From contig NZ_JALDNB010000006.1 of the NCBI RefSeq assembly GCF_022699665.1, positions 50,070 through 114,069 on the forward strand: a DNA stretch of 64,000 nucleotides, given 5' to 3'. The position numbers and the translations under genes were made by a program. The notes below the pieces were generated by a model. It worked only from the letters and a program-made list of their open reading frames with translations, had not been told where the DNA came from and searched no databases. Position 1 is the first letter of the stretch. Each line of letters begins with the position of its first letter. This DNA comes from Chryseobacterium aahli. Lineage in GTDB: Bacteria > Bacteroidota > Bacteroidia > Flavobacteriales > Weeksellaceae. Of this stretch, positions 45,000 to 53,360 are shown piece after piece.

Positions 45000-45998
45000 A
45001 TGAAAAACTTTGAAATATCTGTTTTAGACCTTGCTCCCGTAAAGCAAGGAAAAAGTATTCACGATACTTTTCAGGACAGTCTGTCTTTAGCAAACTTTGC
45101 TGAAAATTTAAATTATAAAAGATTCTGGCTTGCCGAACATCATAACATGGAAAGCATTGCCAGTTCTGCAACCTCAGTTCTGATTGGTTTTATTGCCAAC
45201 GGAACGAAAAAAATCAGAGTAGGCTCCGGTGGAATTATGCTTCCGAATCACAGTTCATTAATTATCGCCGAACAATTCGGGACATTAGAGTCACTTTTCC
45301 CTGGAAGAATAGATTTAGGTTTAGGAAGGGCTCCCGGAACAGATGGTTTAACGGCACAAGCTTTGGGAAGAAATCCAGCTATCATCAATGAACAGTTTCC
45401 GAGACAGATTTTAGAATTACAAAAATATTTTTCCAAAGAAAACTCAAATGCTTTGGTTCGTGCGATTCCTGGTGAGGGTTTAGATATTCCGATGTATATG
45501 TTGGGTTCAAGTACAGATAGTGCTTGGTTGGCTGCAGAATTAGGATTGCCCTATGCTTTTGCAGGACATTTTGCTCCCGAACAAATGGAAATAGCTTTTA
45601 AAATTTACAGAGAACATTTTGAGCCTTCAAAACATTTAGACAAACCTTACATTATTGCCTGTGTGAATGGAGTAGCCGCAGAAACTTCTGAAGAATCGCA
45701 TTTACTTTCCACGACATTGTTTCAGGCATTTATCAACATCATCAGAAACGACAGAAAACCTTTTCCGGCACCTGTTGAAGATATGGATGCAATCTGGTCA
45801 GCAATGGAAAAGTCGATGGTTTTACAGAAACTGAAATTCAGTTTTATTGGAAATCAATCTGAAATTGCGGAACAGCTTAAAGCCTTTCAGGAAAGATATC
45901 AGGTAGATGAATTAATGATCAATTCTCACATCTACGATCACCAAAAAAGGCTAGAATCTTATGAGATTATTAAAAGAGCAGTAGACTCGTTATTCTAA
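45000..45998 (+). CDS. LLM class flavin-dependent oxidoreductase
   Basis: 332 residues from the ATG at 45000. The frame extends 12 codons upstream, but the family start (FEISVLDLAPV) fits this ATG. Luciferase-like features are YKRFWLAEHHNMESIASSATSVLIGF, the IRVGSGGIMLPNHSSLIIAEQFGTLE block and GRIDLGLGRAPGTDG. These enzymes use reduced FMN and oxygen. The substrate is unknown. A TAAATTTG -7 box lies at 44959-44966. Confidence 0.92.
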   Translation: MKNFEISVLDLAPVKQGKSIHDTFQDSLSLANFAENLNYKRFWLAEHHNMESIASSATSVLIGFIANGTKKIRVGSGGIMLPNHSSLIIAEQFGTLESLFPGRIDLGLGRAPGTDGLTAQALGRNPAIINEQFPRQILELQKYFSKENSNALVRAIPGEGLDIPMYMLGSSTDSAWLAAELGLPYAFAGHFAPEQMEIAFKIYREHFEPSKHLDKPYIIACVNGVAAETSEESHLLSTTLFQAFINIIRNDRKPFPAPVEDMDAIWSAMEKSMVLQKLKFSFIGNQSEIAEQLKAFQERYQVDELMINSHIYDHQKRLESYEIIKRAVDSLF

Positions 45999-46021
45999 GC
46001 TTAACAAACCATCCATATTAA

Positions 46022-46052
46022 TTGTTGATGCTTATTTTTATGAGTATCTTTG
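46022..46052 (+). promoter_or_regulatory. Promoter of the ribB-like gene
   Basis: TTG at 46022-46024 and TATCTTTG at 46045-46052 are 20 bases apart, an exact fit to the Bacteroidota consensus. The start codon at 46070 is 18 bases downstream. I see no FMN riboswitch in this short leader. Confidence 0.7.
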
Positions 46053-46069
46053 CGAAAATTAAAGTAAAA

Positions 46070-47191
46070 ATGTCAGATTTGAAGTTAAATACTATTCCAG
46101 AGGCTATTGAAGACCTTAAAAATGGTAAAATAATTATAGTGGTAGACGATGAAGACAGAGAAAATGAAGGAGATTTTCTTTGTGCTGCCGAATTGACGAC
46201 TCCTGAGCTCATCAATTTTATGGCGTACCACGGAAGAGGGCTTATTTGTATGCCGCTTCCTGAAAAAAGATGTGACGAACTCGGTTTAGACATCATGGTA
46301 AGCAGAAGCAGCGACCCTAAAGAAACTGCGTTTACCGTATCGGTTGACCTTTTAGGTGACGGTACTTCTACCGGAATCTCTGCAGGTGACAGAGCTAAAA
46401 CAATTTTGGCTTTGATGGATGAAAAGGCTAAACCAACAGATTTCATGCGTCCAGGACATATTTTCCCGCTTCGTGCAAAGAAGGGTGGAGTTTTGAAAAG
46501 AGCAGGACACACAGAAGCTGCAATTGATCTGACTTGCCTTGCAGGTTTGAAAGAGGGCGGTGTGATCTGTGAGATTATGAATGAGGATGGAAGCATGTCT
46601 CGTTTACCGGAATTGTATGCTTTTGCACAAAAGCATGATATGAAAATTGTTTCTATTGAAGACTTGATTCATTACCAGCTTAAAAAAGGAAACCTTATCG
46701 AAAGAATCGAGGAAAGAGAAGTGAAAACCGCTTATGGTGATTTTGATTTCTTAGCTTTCAGAGAAACTTCTAACGACCAGATTCACTTTGCTTTAACGAA
46801 AGGTTCTTGGACCGTTGATGAGCCTGTTTTGGTAAGAGTACAATCTTCTGATTCTTATTTTGACGTTTTGACGAGATTGAATAATGGTGAAAAACCTCAA
46901 TTGGAGAAAGTAACCAGCATGATCAATGAAGCTGGTAAAGGAGCGATTATTTTCATTAATAATGTATCTAATTCTGAAAATACACTGAGAAAATTGCAAC
47001 AGTTCTTAAACTATCAGGATGGTCAGCAAAAACATCCGACTGCCGCTTTCAATTATAGAGATTACGGTATAGGAACTCAGATTTTAAAGAATTTAGGAAT
47101 CAATAAATTTAAAGTGATTACTCAGAATCCTAACGTAAAACCTCAGGTTGGAGGTTATGATGTTGAGGTGACAGAGATGGTTCAGCTTTAA
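46070..47191 (+). CDS. ribB: 3,4-dihydroxy-2-butanone 4-phosphate synthase with degenerate GTP cyclohydrolase II domain
   Basis: 373 residues from the ATG at 46070. The frame extends 16 codons upstream, over the promoter. The N-terminal DHBP synthase is intact: DDEDRENEGDFLCAAE at about 26-41, RPGHIFPLRA and AGHTEAAIDL. It converts ribulose 5-phosphate to the four-carbon riboflavin precursor. The C-terminal half follows the GTP cyclohydrolase II fold (RVQSSDSYFDVL, NYRDYGIGTQILKNLGINKFKVITQNP) but lacks all three zinc cysteines and the RCDCG motif, so it should have no cyclohydrolase activity. Such proteins have been called RibBX. A separate active RibA would be needed elsewhere. Confidence 0.92.
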   Translation: MSDLKLNTIPEAIEDLKNGKIIIVVDDEDRENEGDFLCAAELTTPELINFMAYHGRGLICMPLPEKRCDELGLDIMVSRSSDPKETAFTVSVDLLGDGTSTGISAGDRAKTILALMDEKAKPTDFMRPGHIFPLRAKKGGVLKRAGHTEAAIDLTCLAGLKEGGVICEIMNEDGSMSRLPELYAFAQKHDMKIVSIEDLIHYQLKKGNLIERIEEREVKTAYGDFDFLAFRETSNDQIHFALTKGSWTVDEPVLVRVQSSDSYFDVLTRLNNGEKPQLEKVTSMINEAGKGAIIFINNVSNSENTLRKLQQFLNYQDGQQKHPTAAFNYRDYGIGTQILKNLGINKFKVITQNPNVKPQVGGYDVEVTEMVQL

Positions 47192-47233
47192 AAATGAATT
47201 GACTTCGAATAAAATTCACAATTAAAACATATA

Positions 47234-47265
47234 AAAAAATGGCTTGAGTACATCAAGCCATTTTT
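47234..47265. terminator. Terminator of ribB, overlapping the end of fmt
   Basis: AAAAATGGCTTGA and TCAAGCCATTTTT form a 13-bp stem. The convergent fmt gene uses part of the hairpin as its last codons (Lys-Met-Ala-stop), so the terminator is shared by both strands. Confidence 0.8.
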
Positions 47266-48200
47266 ATTTCGTCGAAATTCCTAAATCCGTTGAGGAAATC
47301 TTTGACGTTCATTCTTTTCTTTCCTTCTAACTGGAGTTCTGAAGGATAATAAATTCCGTCTTTTGTGTAAATTTTAAATTCACTTTTAGAAATATCTGAA
47401 GTTCCGGAAGTTTTCCCATGATCAACAATTTCAAATTTCCCACCGTAAATTTTTAGGCCTTTTTCATCTTCTCCGATTTTCAAAGTAGTGAAAGCTGCTG
47501 GATAAGGTGACATTCCTAAAATAAACTGATGAACTTCCTTTGAATTTTTACTAAAGTCAATTCTTGTATCTTCTTTAAAAATTTTAAAGGCATTTTTAGG
47601 CTGTTCAACGTGGGGTTGAGGTTTTTCTGTGATTGAATTTTCAGATAAACCGTCTAGCGTTTTTACAATTAATTTTGCGCCCATTTCCATGAGTCTATCG
47701 TGGAGATTTCCAGCGTTTTCATCTGGCAAAATTTCAATCTCCTCTTGTAAAAGAATATTTCCTTCATCAATTTTTTCGTTGATGAAAAATGTAGTTGCTC
47801 CTGTTTTTTCTTCTCCGTTAATTACAGCATAATTGATGGGTGCAGCACCACGATAATCAGGGAGTAATGAAGCATGAAGATTGAAAGTTCCCAGTTCAGG
47901 CATTTCAAACAAGATTTTCGGCATCATTCTGAACGCAACGACAACGAAAACATCCGCATTTAAACATTTAATTTCTTCTAAAAATTCAGGATTTCTTAAT
48001 TTTTCGGGCTGCAAAACATGCAGATTATTTTCGACAGCGTAAATTTTTACTGCAGATTGATTGATTTTCTGTCCACGCCCGCTCGCTTTGTCAGCAACGG
48101 TTACTACGCCTACAACTTCATGATTTGATTGATGAATGGCTGCCAAAGCAGTTTTAGCAAACTCAGGTGTACCAAAAAAAACGACTTTCAATGATTTCAT
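47253..48200 (-). CDS. fmt: Methionyl-tRNA formyltransferase
   Basis: 315 residues. Fmt formylates initiator Met-tRNA. LKVVFFGTPEFAKTALAAI starts the formyltransferase fold, and GTFNLHASLLPDYRGAAPINYAVINGEEKTG contains the catalytic Asn-His and the SLLPxYRG motif, with ASLLPDYRG. The C-terminal OB-like domain starts near 205 (KNAFKIFKEDTRIDF). The last codons lie inside the terminator of the convergent gene. Confidence 0.95.
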   Translation of the reverse strand: MKSLKVVFFGTPEFAKTALAAIHQSNHEVVGVVTVADKASGRGQKINQSAVKIYAVENNLHVLQPEKLRNPEFLEEIKCLNADVFVVVAFRMMPKILFEMPELGTFNLHASLLPDYRGAAPINYAVINGEEKTGATTFFINEKIDEGNILLQEEIEILPDENAGNLHDRLMEMGAKLIVKTLDGLSENSITEKPQPHVEQPKNAFKIFKEDTRIDFSKNSKEVHQFILGMSPYPAAFTTLKIGEDEKGLKIYGGKFEIVDHGKTSGTSDISKSEFKIYTKDGIYYPSELQLEGKKRMNVKDFLNGFRNFDEIKMA

Positions 48201-48275
48201 AATGCAAAGATAAAGGTCTTTGATTTATTTAAAAAATTAAAAGGTTTAAAGATTAAAAATGAAAAGTCTTTAATT

Positions 48276-48325
48276 TTACCTATTACCTATTACCTATTAC
48301 CTATTACCTATTACCTATTACCTAT
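48276..48325. repeat. Perfect heptamer tandem repeat (ATTACCT)x7
   Basis: About seven copies of ATTACCT in a row, perfect apart from the first unit. The last unit provides the TAG stop codon of recQ on the minus strand. The unit matches the degenerate repeat at 39480-39548. Confidence 0.92.
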
Positions 48326-50223
48326 TTAAGGGCGTACGTTCTAAAGTTCAGCATTTTTACTTTTCCTGAATCGAGAAGAAATATGAGGTTTTCTAAAATA
48401 TCTTCCTTTGAATGAAAATTTAACTGAATCGAAAGTTCTTCGATTGTAGCTGGTTTTTTAGCCAATAAACCTGTGATTTCTGAAGATATACTTTTCCCAA
48501 ATATAGAACGTTTATTTTTTTCGCAAACCGTGCACTGTCCACAGTTTTTTGAATTTTTCTCTCCAAAATAGGCAAGAATCAGTTTCATTTTACAGTAGGT
48601 AGAATCTTCGATGTAGAATTTCATCTCTTCCCACTTCTGAATTTTATTTTTTTGAATTTGTTCAAAAAGTTTCCAATAGATACTGTTGGTCACTCTTTCA
48701 TCTCTTGGCTTAAGAAATTTTATACTTGCCAAAGCTCCGTCGATATATTCAAGATAATTTTTCTGTTGCAGTTCTTTTAATCTTTCTTTAATCAAATGAA
48801 TACTTACTCCGATTTTATCGCTGACTTTTTGTTCGCTGAACATCACTTTATGCGTTGTAATTCCTGAGATTGAGCGAAGGAGAAGTTCAATAAAATAAGC
48901 ATCTTTTTGAGGTATCTGATCAATTTCGTCAGCTTTTATTGAAAGTTCTAACGATGATAAACTCTTGTTGCTGTTGTAATAAATAATCTCCTGAGTATGA
49001 AGGAAATTTAATACGTTTTTAATTTTAGCTGTTGAAAGTTTTGTGAAATTTTGAATACCTGAAATATTTAATTGAAAAACTTTTTCGGGAAGTTCAAATT
49101 CAGCCACCTGAAACTTAGAATATAGAAAGGAAATAATTTTCAAAAACTCAGCTTTATTCGGAATTTGATTTCTTAAAATCTGATCAAAATTTAAAATTTC
49201 CTGTTGATCCCAAAGCATGAACGCAAAACTTTTCTTGCCATCTCTTCCGGCACGCCCGATTTCCTGATAATAATTTTCTATCGACTGAGAAGGGGAGAAG
49301 TGAATAACGAAGCGCACATTGTCTTTATCAATTCCCATCCCGAAAGCGTTGGTGGAGATCAGTACATTTTGGTCGCTGTTATTCCAAGAATTCTGTTTTT
49401 CGTTTTTTTCTTTCGTCGTTAATCCGGCATGGTAGTAATCTACGTTGGTTATTTTATTTCTATGAAGATATTCTGTGAGCTGCTCAGCATCTTTTCTGGT
49501 TCGCACATAGATGATTCCAGATTCTTTAGCATATTTTAGAATATTAAAAATCCTTTGGTATTTATCTGAGATTTCTTCCGAAAAAATTTTAATATTATCT
49601 CTTTTAAAACTTTTCTGAAAGACGTTCGGTTTTTTTAATTCAAGCTTATTTTTTATTTCCTCTAAGACTTTTGGTGTTGCTGTCGCCGTTAAAGCAAGAC
49701 AAGCTATTTCAGGATTGTTTTTTCTGAAATCTTTAATGTTTTGATAACTCGGTCTGAAATCTTGTCCCCATTCTGAAATACAGTGTGCCTCATCTACCGC
49801 AATAAATGAAAGCTGTATCTCTTCTATTTGCTGAATAAAATTAAAGTTAGTCAATCTTTCTGGTGAAACGTAAAGGAGTTTCGTTAAACCGTCTTTACAG
49901 CGGTTATAAATAACTTCCGCATCAAAATCATCGAGTTCTGAAGAAAGATATTCAGCTTCAATTCCTCTAAATTTTAACTGATTGACCTGATCTTTCATCA
50001 AAGCCAACAACGGAGAAATAACCAAGCAAACGCCTTCCCTTAACAAAGCTGGAAGTTGATAACAAAGAGATTTTCCTGCACCGGTTGGTAAAAGAACCAA
50101 AGTGTCATTTCCCGTAATCACAGAATCGATGATGTCCCCTTGAGAATCTCTAAAGGTTTCATAGCCCCAAAAATGTTTAAGGGTTTTATTTTTCAGTTCT
50201 TGGAAATCGTGAGAAGAAATCAT
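48322..50223 (-). CDS. RecQ family ATP-dependent DNA helicase
   Basis: 633 residues. Walker A LLPTGAGKSLCYQLPAL is at about 43-59, the DEAH box in FIAVDEAHCISEWGQDFRPSY, and motifs V and VI in STNAFGMGIDKDNVRFVIHFSPSQSIENYYQEIGRAGRDG. The RQC zinc site is visible in NCGQCTVCEKNK, and a C-terminal helical domain follows. It unwinds recombination and replication intermediates 3' to 5'. It is a short RecQ without an HRDC domain. Its stop codon falls inside the heptamer repeat. Confidence 0.93.
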   Translation of the reverse strand: MISSHDFQELKNKTLKHFWGYETFRDSQGDIIDSVITGNDTLVLLPTGAGKSLCYQLPALLREGVCLVISPLLALMKDQVNQLKFRGIEAEYLSSELDDFDAEVIYNRCKDGLTKLLYVSPERLTNFNFIQQIEEIQLSFIAVDEAHCISEWGQDFRPSYQNIKDFRKNNPEIACLALTATATPKVLEEIKNKLELKKPNVFQKSFKRDNIKIFSEEISDKYQRIFNILKYAKESGIIYVRTRKDAEQLTEYLHRNKITNVDYYHAGLTTKEKNEKQNSWNNSDQNVLISTNAFGMGIDKDNVRFVIHFSPSQSIENYYQEIGRAGRDGKKSFAFMLWDQQEILNFDQILRNQIPNKAEFLKIISFLYSKFQVAEFELPEKVFQLNISGIQNFTKLSTAKIKNVLNFLHTQEIIYYNSNKSLSSLELSIKADEIDQIPQKDAYFIELLLRSISGITTHKVMFSEQKVSDKIGVSIHLIKERLKELQQKNYLEYIDGALASIKFLKPRDERVTNSIYWKLFEQIQKNKIQKWEEMKFYIEDSTYCKMKLILAYFGEKNSKNCGQCTVCEKNKRSIFGKSISSEITGLLAKKPATIEELSIQLNFHSKEDILENLIFLLDSGKVKMLNFRTYALK

Positions 50224-50252
50224 ACTGTAAAAATATAGAAACTAATTTAACA

Positions 50253-50279
50253 AAAAAAGTCACGCAATGCGTGACTTTT
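50253..50279 (-). terminator. Terminator of the OmpA-like gene
   Basis: AAAGTCACGCAATGCGTGACTTT is a near-perfect inverted repeat. On the minus strand T residues follow. It is 20 bases after the stop of the gene at 50299. Confidence 0.8.
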
Positions 50280-50298
50280 AAAATATATAAGAAGTTTA

Positions 50299-51756
50299 TT
50301 ATTTAGCTTCGAAATAAACTCTTCTGTTTGCTCTGTTTTTCCATTCAGGACATTTAGTAGCAGGATCACACTCAGGGTATTTAAGGTCTTTTTCACCTCT
50401 ACCTACAGCGTTGATCTTAGAAGAATCTACACCATTTTTGATCAAATAGTTTTTCACACTGTTTGCTCTTCTTTCAGATAGCTTTTGGTTGTAAGCATCA
50501 GAAGCTCTTGTATCAGTTGCTCCAATTACAGTATAAGCACCGTTAGAAGAATTGATATAACTAACAGCATTGTTAAGGATTGGTGTGTTTGAAGGTAAAA
50601 TTCTGTCAGAATTTAAATCAAACTCAATTCCAGTCATTTCTCTTTCTTCTACAACTACTTTTCCTGGTACTTCTGTAGGAGTAAGAGGACATCCATCGTT
50701 TTCAACAGGTCCAGGTACTGTAACACACTTATCGTGAAGATCGATAACACCATCTAAATCTGCATCAAGAGCAACACCTGCACCATCTACTCTTGCACCG
50801 GCAGGAGTATCAAGTTGTCTGTCCCAATCGTCACAAACTCCGTCGTTATCTGCATCACCTTTCTTACAAACCTCGATATCTTGGTTTTTATCAGCCAATA
50901 CATCTAGTTTATAATAAATCTCTTGCAATGGGTCATGCCACATTAAGTGAGATTCATGTTTTCCTAATTTTAAAGATAAACCTACAGTAGCATTGAAGAA
51001 GTTGTCTGAAATCTGATCTTCTCTTTTGTTGATATCACTGTATTGTGCACCTCCACCGTCGAATTCATCATCACCTGTGTAAACATACATCAATCTAGTT
51101 TCAAGATCTAATCTTCTGTTTACTTTAAATTTAAGTCCTGCACCGGCTTGACCGAAGAATGAACCAAATTTAAAAGGCTTAACTTCTGTCATTAATCTCT
51201 GGCCAGATAAATCTTTTTGATAAGCTTTGTATGCTAATGTACCAACACCTGCATAACCGTGTAATGCCCACCTGAAAGTAGATTTATTATCAACTCTTCT
51301 TAGAAGATTTGAGAAATTAATATCTCCCAGTATTGAGATTGCATCATATTGAGTTCTTGCACCTACTTGCTGATACGTAGAACCTGCAGGAGCAGAATCT
51401 TTAGTATTAAACCAACCTTGTCTTGTTTCACCTCTATCATACTGTAAGTTAATGCCAAAAGCATGAGTGATCGCTTTGTCAACACTTACATAAGCAGAAT
51501 AACCGAAAAGATTTTTTCCGTTACCGTTTTTTATAGAGGTTAAATCTGCAGACTGTACTAATGGTACACCTGCACCAAATGAGATAGCCCAATCATTGAA
51601 TCTTTTAGATTTTTGTGTAAATGGGGATACATTAGCAGACCCAGATGAGAATGTATTTGGATATCCTTCATTTGAAACTACCGCTATTGAGTCTTGTGCA
51701 AACGCTACAGTAGGAACTGCAAACGCAAATGCAACAATTGCTAAACTTAATTTCAT
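50299..51756 (-). CDS. OmpA family outer-membrane protein
   Basis: 485 residues with signal peptide [21 protein letters not shown]. Residues about 50-275 form an outer-membrane beta barrel. Two thrombospondin type 3-like calcium repeats follow ([15 protein letters not shown] and [14 protein letters not shown]). The C-terminal OmpA domain ([20 protein letters not shown]...[30 protein letters not shown]...NRRVYFEAK) binds peptidoglycan, with Asp and Arg positions conserved. It tethers the outer membrane to the cell wall. The next gene upstream is a shorter paralogue. Confidence 0.94.
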   Translation of the reverse strand: MKLSLAIVAFAFAVPTVAFAQDSIAVVSNEGYPNTFSSGSANVSPFTQKSKRFNDWAISFGAGVPLVQSADLTSIKNGNGKNLFGYSAYVSVDKAITHAFGINLQYDRGETRQGWFNTKDSAPAGSTYQQVGARTQYDAISILGDINFSNLLRRVDNKSTFRWALHGYAGVGTLAYKAYQKDLSGQRLMTEVKPFKFGSFFGQAGAGLKFKVNRRLDLETRLMYVYTGDDEFDGGGAQYSDINKREDQISDNFFNATVGLSLKLGKHESHLMWHDPLQEIYYKLDVLADKNQDIEVCKKGDADNDGVCDDWDRQLDTPAGARVDGAGVALDADLDGVIDLHDKCVTVPGPVENDGCPLTPTEVPGKVVVEEREMTGIEFDLNSDRILPSNTPILNNAVSYINSSNGAYTVIGATDTRASDAYNQKLSERRANSVKNYLIKNGVDSSKINAVGRGEKDLKYPECDPATKCPEWKNRANRRVYFEAK

Positions 51757-51809
51757 AGTGTATTTTTTATTTAGTTAATTAAATGATTTGTTATTATTTG
51801 ATAATATGA

Positions 51810-52907
51810 TTATTTGGGACAACCATTATTATCAGCAGGTCCTGCAACTGTAACACACTTATCATATAAGTCAATTACACCGTCAAGATCTAAATCTAAT
51901 GCTACACCAGAACCGTCAACTCTCGCTCCGGCAGGTGTATTCAATTCTCTGTCCCAGTCATCACAAACACCGTCGTTGTCATTATCACCTTTTTCACATA
52001 CTACAAGTTCATTTGAAGTGTTTTCTAACACATGAGTTCTGTAATATATTTCTTGTAAAGGATCATGCCAAGATAGGTGAGTCTGATGTTTACCTAATTT
52101 AAATGATAAACCTAAATTAAATGTCATCATAGCATCTGAATAAGAATCATTAATTAAATTATAATTGATTCTGTCCCCAGTTGGTGTTTCAAGCGCTCTA
52201 CCTTCACCACCGCCATCGAATTCTTCATCTCCACTGTTGATGTACATCATTCTCGCTTCGATGTCAATTAGTTTAGAAACATTATATTTCAAACCAAGAC
52301 CAGCTTGTACGAAAAATGATTCAATTCCTAATTTCTGATCAATTGCAATTGGGATTCTTGGTGGGCTAGTGCTCCATCTGGAAGCGTCGCTGTCAATCAA
52401 TTCAGTTTTATATCCCATGAAACCTGCTCCCAAATATCCATGAAGAGCCCATCTGTAAGGAGAATGATTGTCAACTCTTCTTAATAAATTAGATAAGTTA
52501 ACATCTCCTAAAACGGAAACCTGATGAAATTCAGTCCAAGCTGTACCTACACCTGCAGCAGGATTGTTCGGTAATTTAGCTTGTTGGTTTGTTTTACCCA
52601 TTGAGTATAACAAACTAAGACCAAAAGTATGCGAGATCTGTTTATTGATACTTGCATATCCATTCCATCCCCAATTTACTTTTCCATCATAAAATGATGT
52701 TACGTCTGCAAATGTCATAAATGCAGGACCTCCACCGATCGATACAGACCAATCGTTGAACTTTCTTGCTTTATTGTCAAATTTTTGAATATTCGCAGAA
52801 CCAGAAGAGAAAGTATTGGGATACTGGTCTGTGGTATTAACCGCAATACTGTCTTGAGCATAAGTAGCAATGGGCAATGTGGCCAATAGTAGTAAACCTA
52901 ATTTCAT
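51810..52907 (-). CDS. OmpA-like barrel protein lacking the peptidoglycan-binding domain
   Basis: 365 residues with signal peptide MKLGLLLLATLPIATYAQ. It is a clear paralogue of the gene just downstream: both share [20 protein letters not shown] and GDEEFDGGG, the TSP3-like repeats ([28 protein letters not shown]) and CVTVAGP. It stops at NNGCPK, exactly where the paralogue goes on into its OmpA domain. No remnant of that domain is found in the 53 bases between the genes. It is either a natural truncated form or the result of a deletion. Confidence 0.88.
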   Translation of the reverse strand: MKLGLLLLATLPIATYAQDSIAVNTTDQYPNTFSSGSANIQKFDNKARKFNDWSVSIGGGPAFMTFADVTSFYDGKVNWGWNGYASINKQISHTFGLSLLYSMGKTNQQAKLPNNPAAGVGTAWTEFHQVSVLGDVNLSNLLRRVDNHSPYRWALHGYLGAGFMGYKTELIDSDASRWSTSPPRIPIAIDQKLGIESFFVQAGLGLKYNVSKLIDIEARMMYINSGDEEFDGGGEGRALETPTGDRINYNLINDSYSDAMMTFNLGLSFKLGKHQTHLSWHDPLQEIYYRTHVLENTSNELVVCEKGDNDNDGVCDDWDRELNTPAGARVDGSGVALDLDLDGVIDLYDKCVTVAGPADNNGCPK

Positions 52908-52928
52908 ACAATACGTTTTATGTTTTTA

Positions 52929-53342
52929 TTAAATAAATTTTTTTAATAATATTTTAGAAAATTCCCTTTCAAAAAGATGTTTCTTATGAGGGATTTCTAA
53001 CCTTTCTGAAGTGAATTTTAACTCATTATACTTAATGATGTCAATATCGATAATTCTATCTGTGTAGCTTCCTGATATTTTCGAATCATTAAGTCTCCCC
53101 ATTTCAATTTCTATTTTTTTTATATAATTAAGTAGCTGAATTGGTGAAAAATGAGTAAATATTATTGTTGCAATATTACAAAAATTATTGGAACTAACAA
53201 ACTCTACAGCCTCGGATGTTAAATATTCACTATTTTGTAATATATCACCTACCTCTTTTAGTCTTTCTAAAGCAGTGTCTAAATTATTTTTTTTATCACC
53301 AATGTTACTTCCTAGTAACAAAACGACCTTATGTTGCGACAT
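52929..53342 (-). CDS. folK: HPPK, 2-amino-4-hydroxy-6-hydroxymethyldihydropteridine diphosphokinase
   Basis: 137 residues. FolK transfers pyrophosphate from ATP to 6-hydroxymethyl-7,8-dihydropterin in folate synthesis. VVLLLGSNIGDKKNNLDTALE is the typical start (LGSN-GD), IEIEMGRL and RIIDIDIIKYNE carry the magnesium-binding aspartates. It is short, but covers the whole domain. It is divergent from sppA, only 18 bases between start codons, so the promoters must overlap. Confidence 0.93.
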   Translation of the reverse strand: MSQHKVVLLLGSNIGDKKNNLDTALERLKEVGDILQNSEYLTSEAVEFVSSNNFCNIATIIFTHFSPIQLLNYIKKIEIEMGRLNDSKISGSYTDRIIDIDIIKYNELKFTSERLEIPHKKHLFEREFSKILLKKFI

Positions 53343-53360
53343 ATTGAAAAATGATTATTT

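Noticed and set aside
46022..46070. FMN riboswitch ahead of ribB
   Set aside because: Only 18 bases separate the -7 box from the start codon, too short for an RFN element, and no conserved RFN motifs are seen.
46018..46596. Antisense frame of 192 codons opposite ribB
   Set aside because: Ser/Pro-rich shadow of the conserved RibB coding sequence without any signal for expression.
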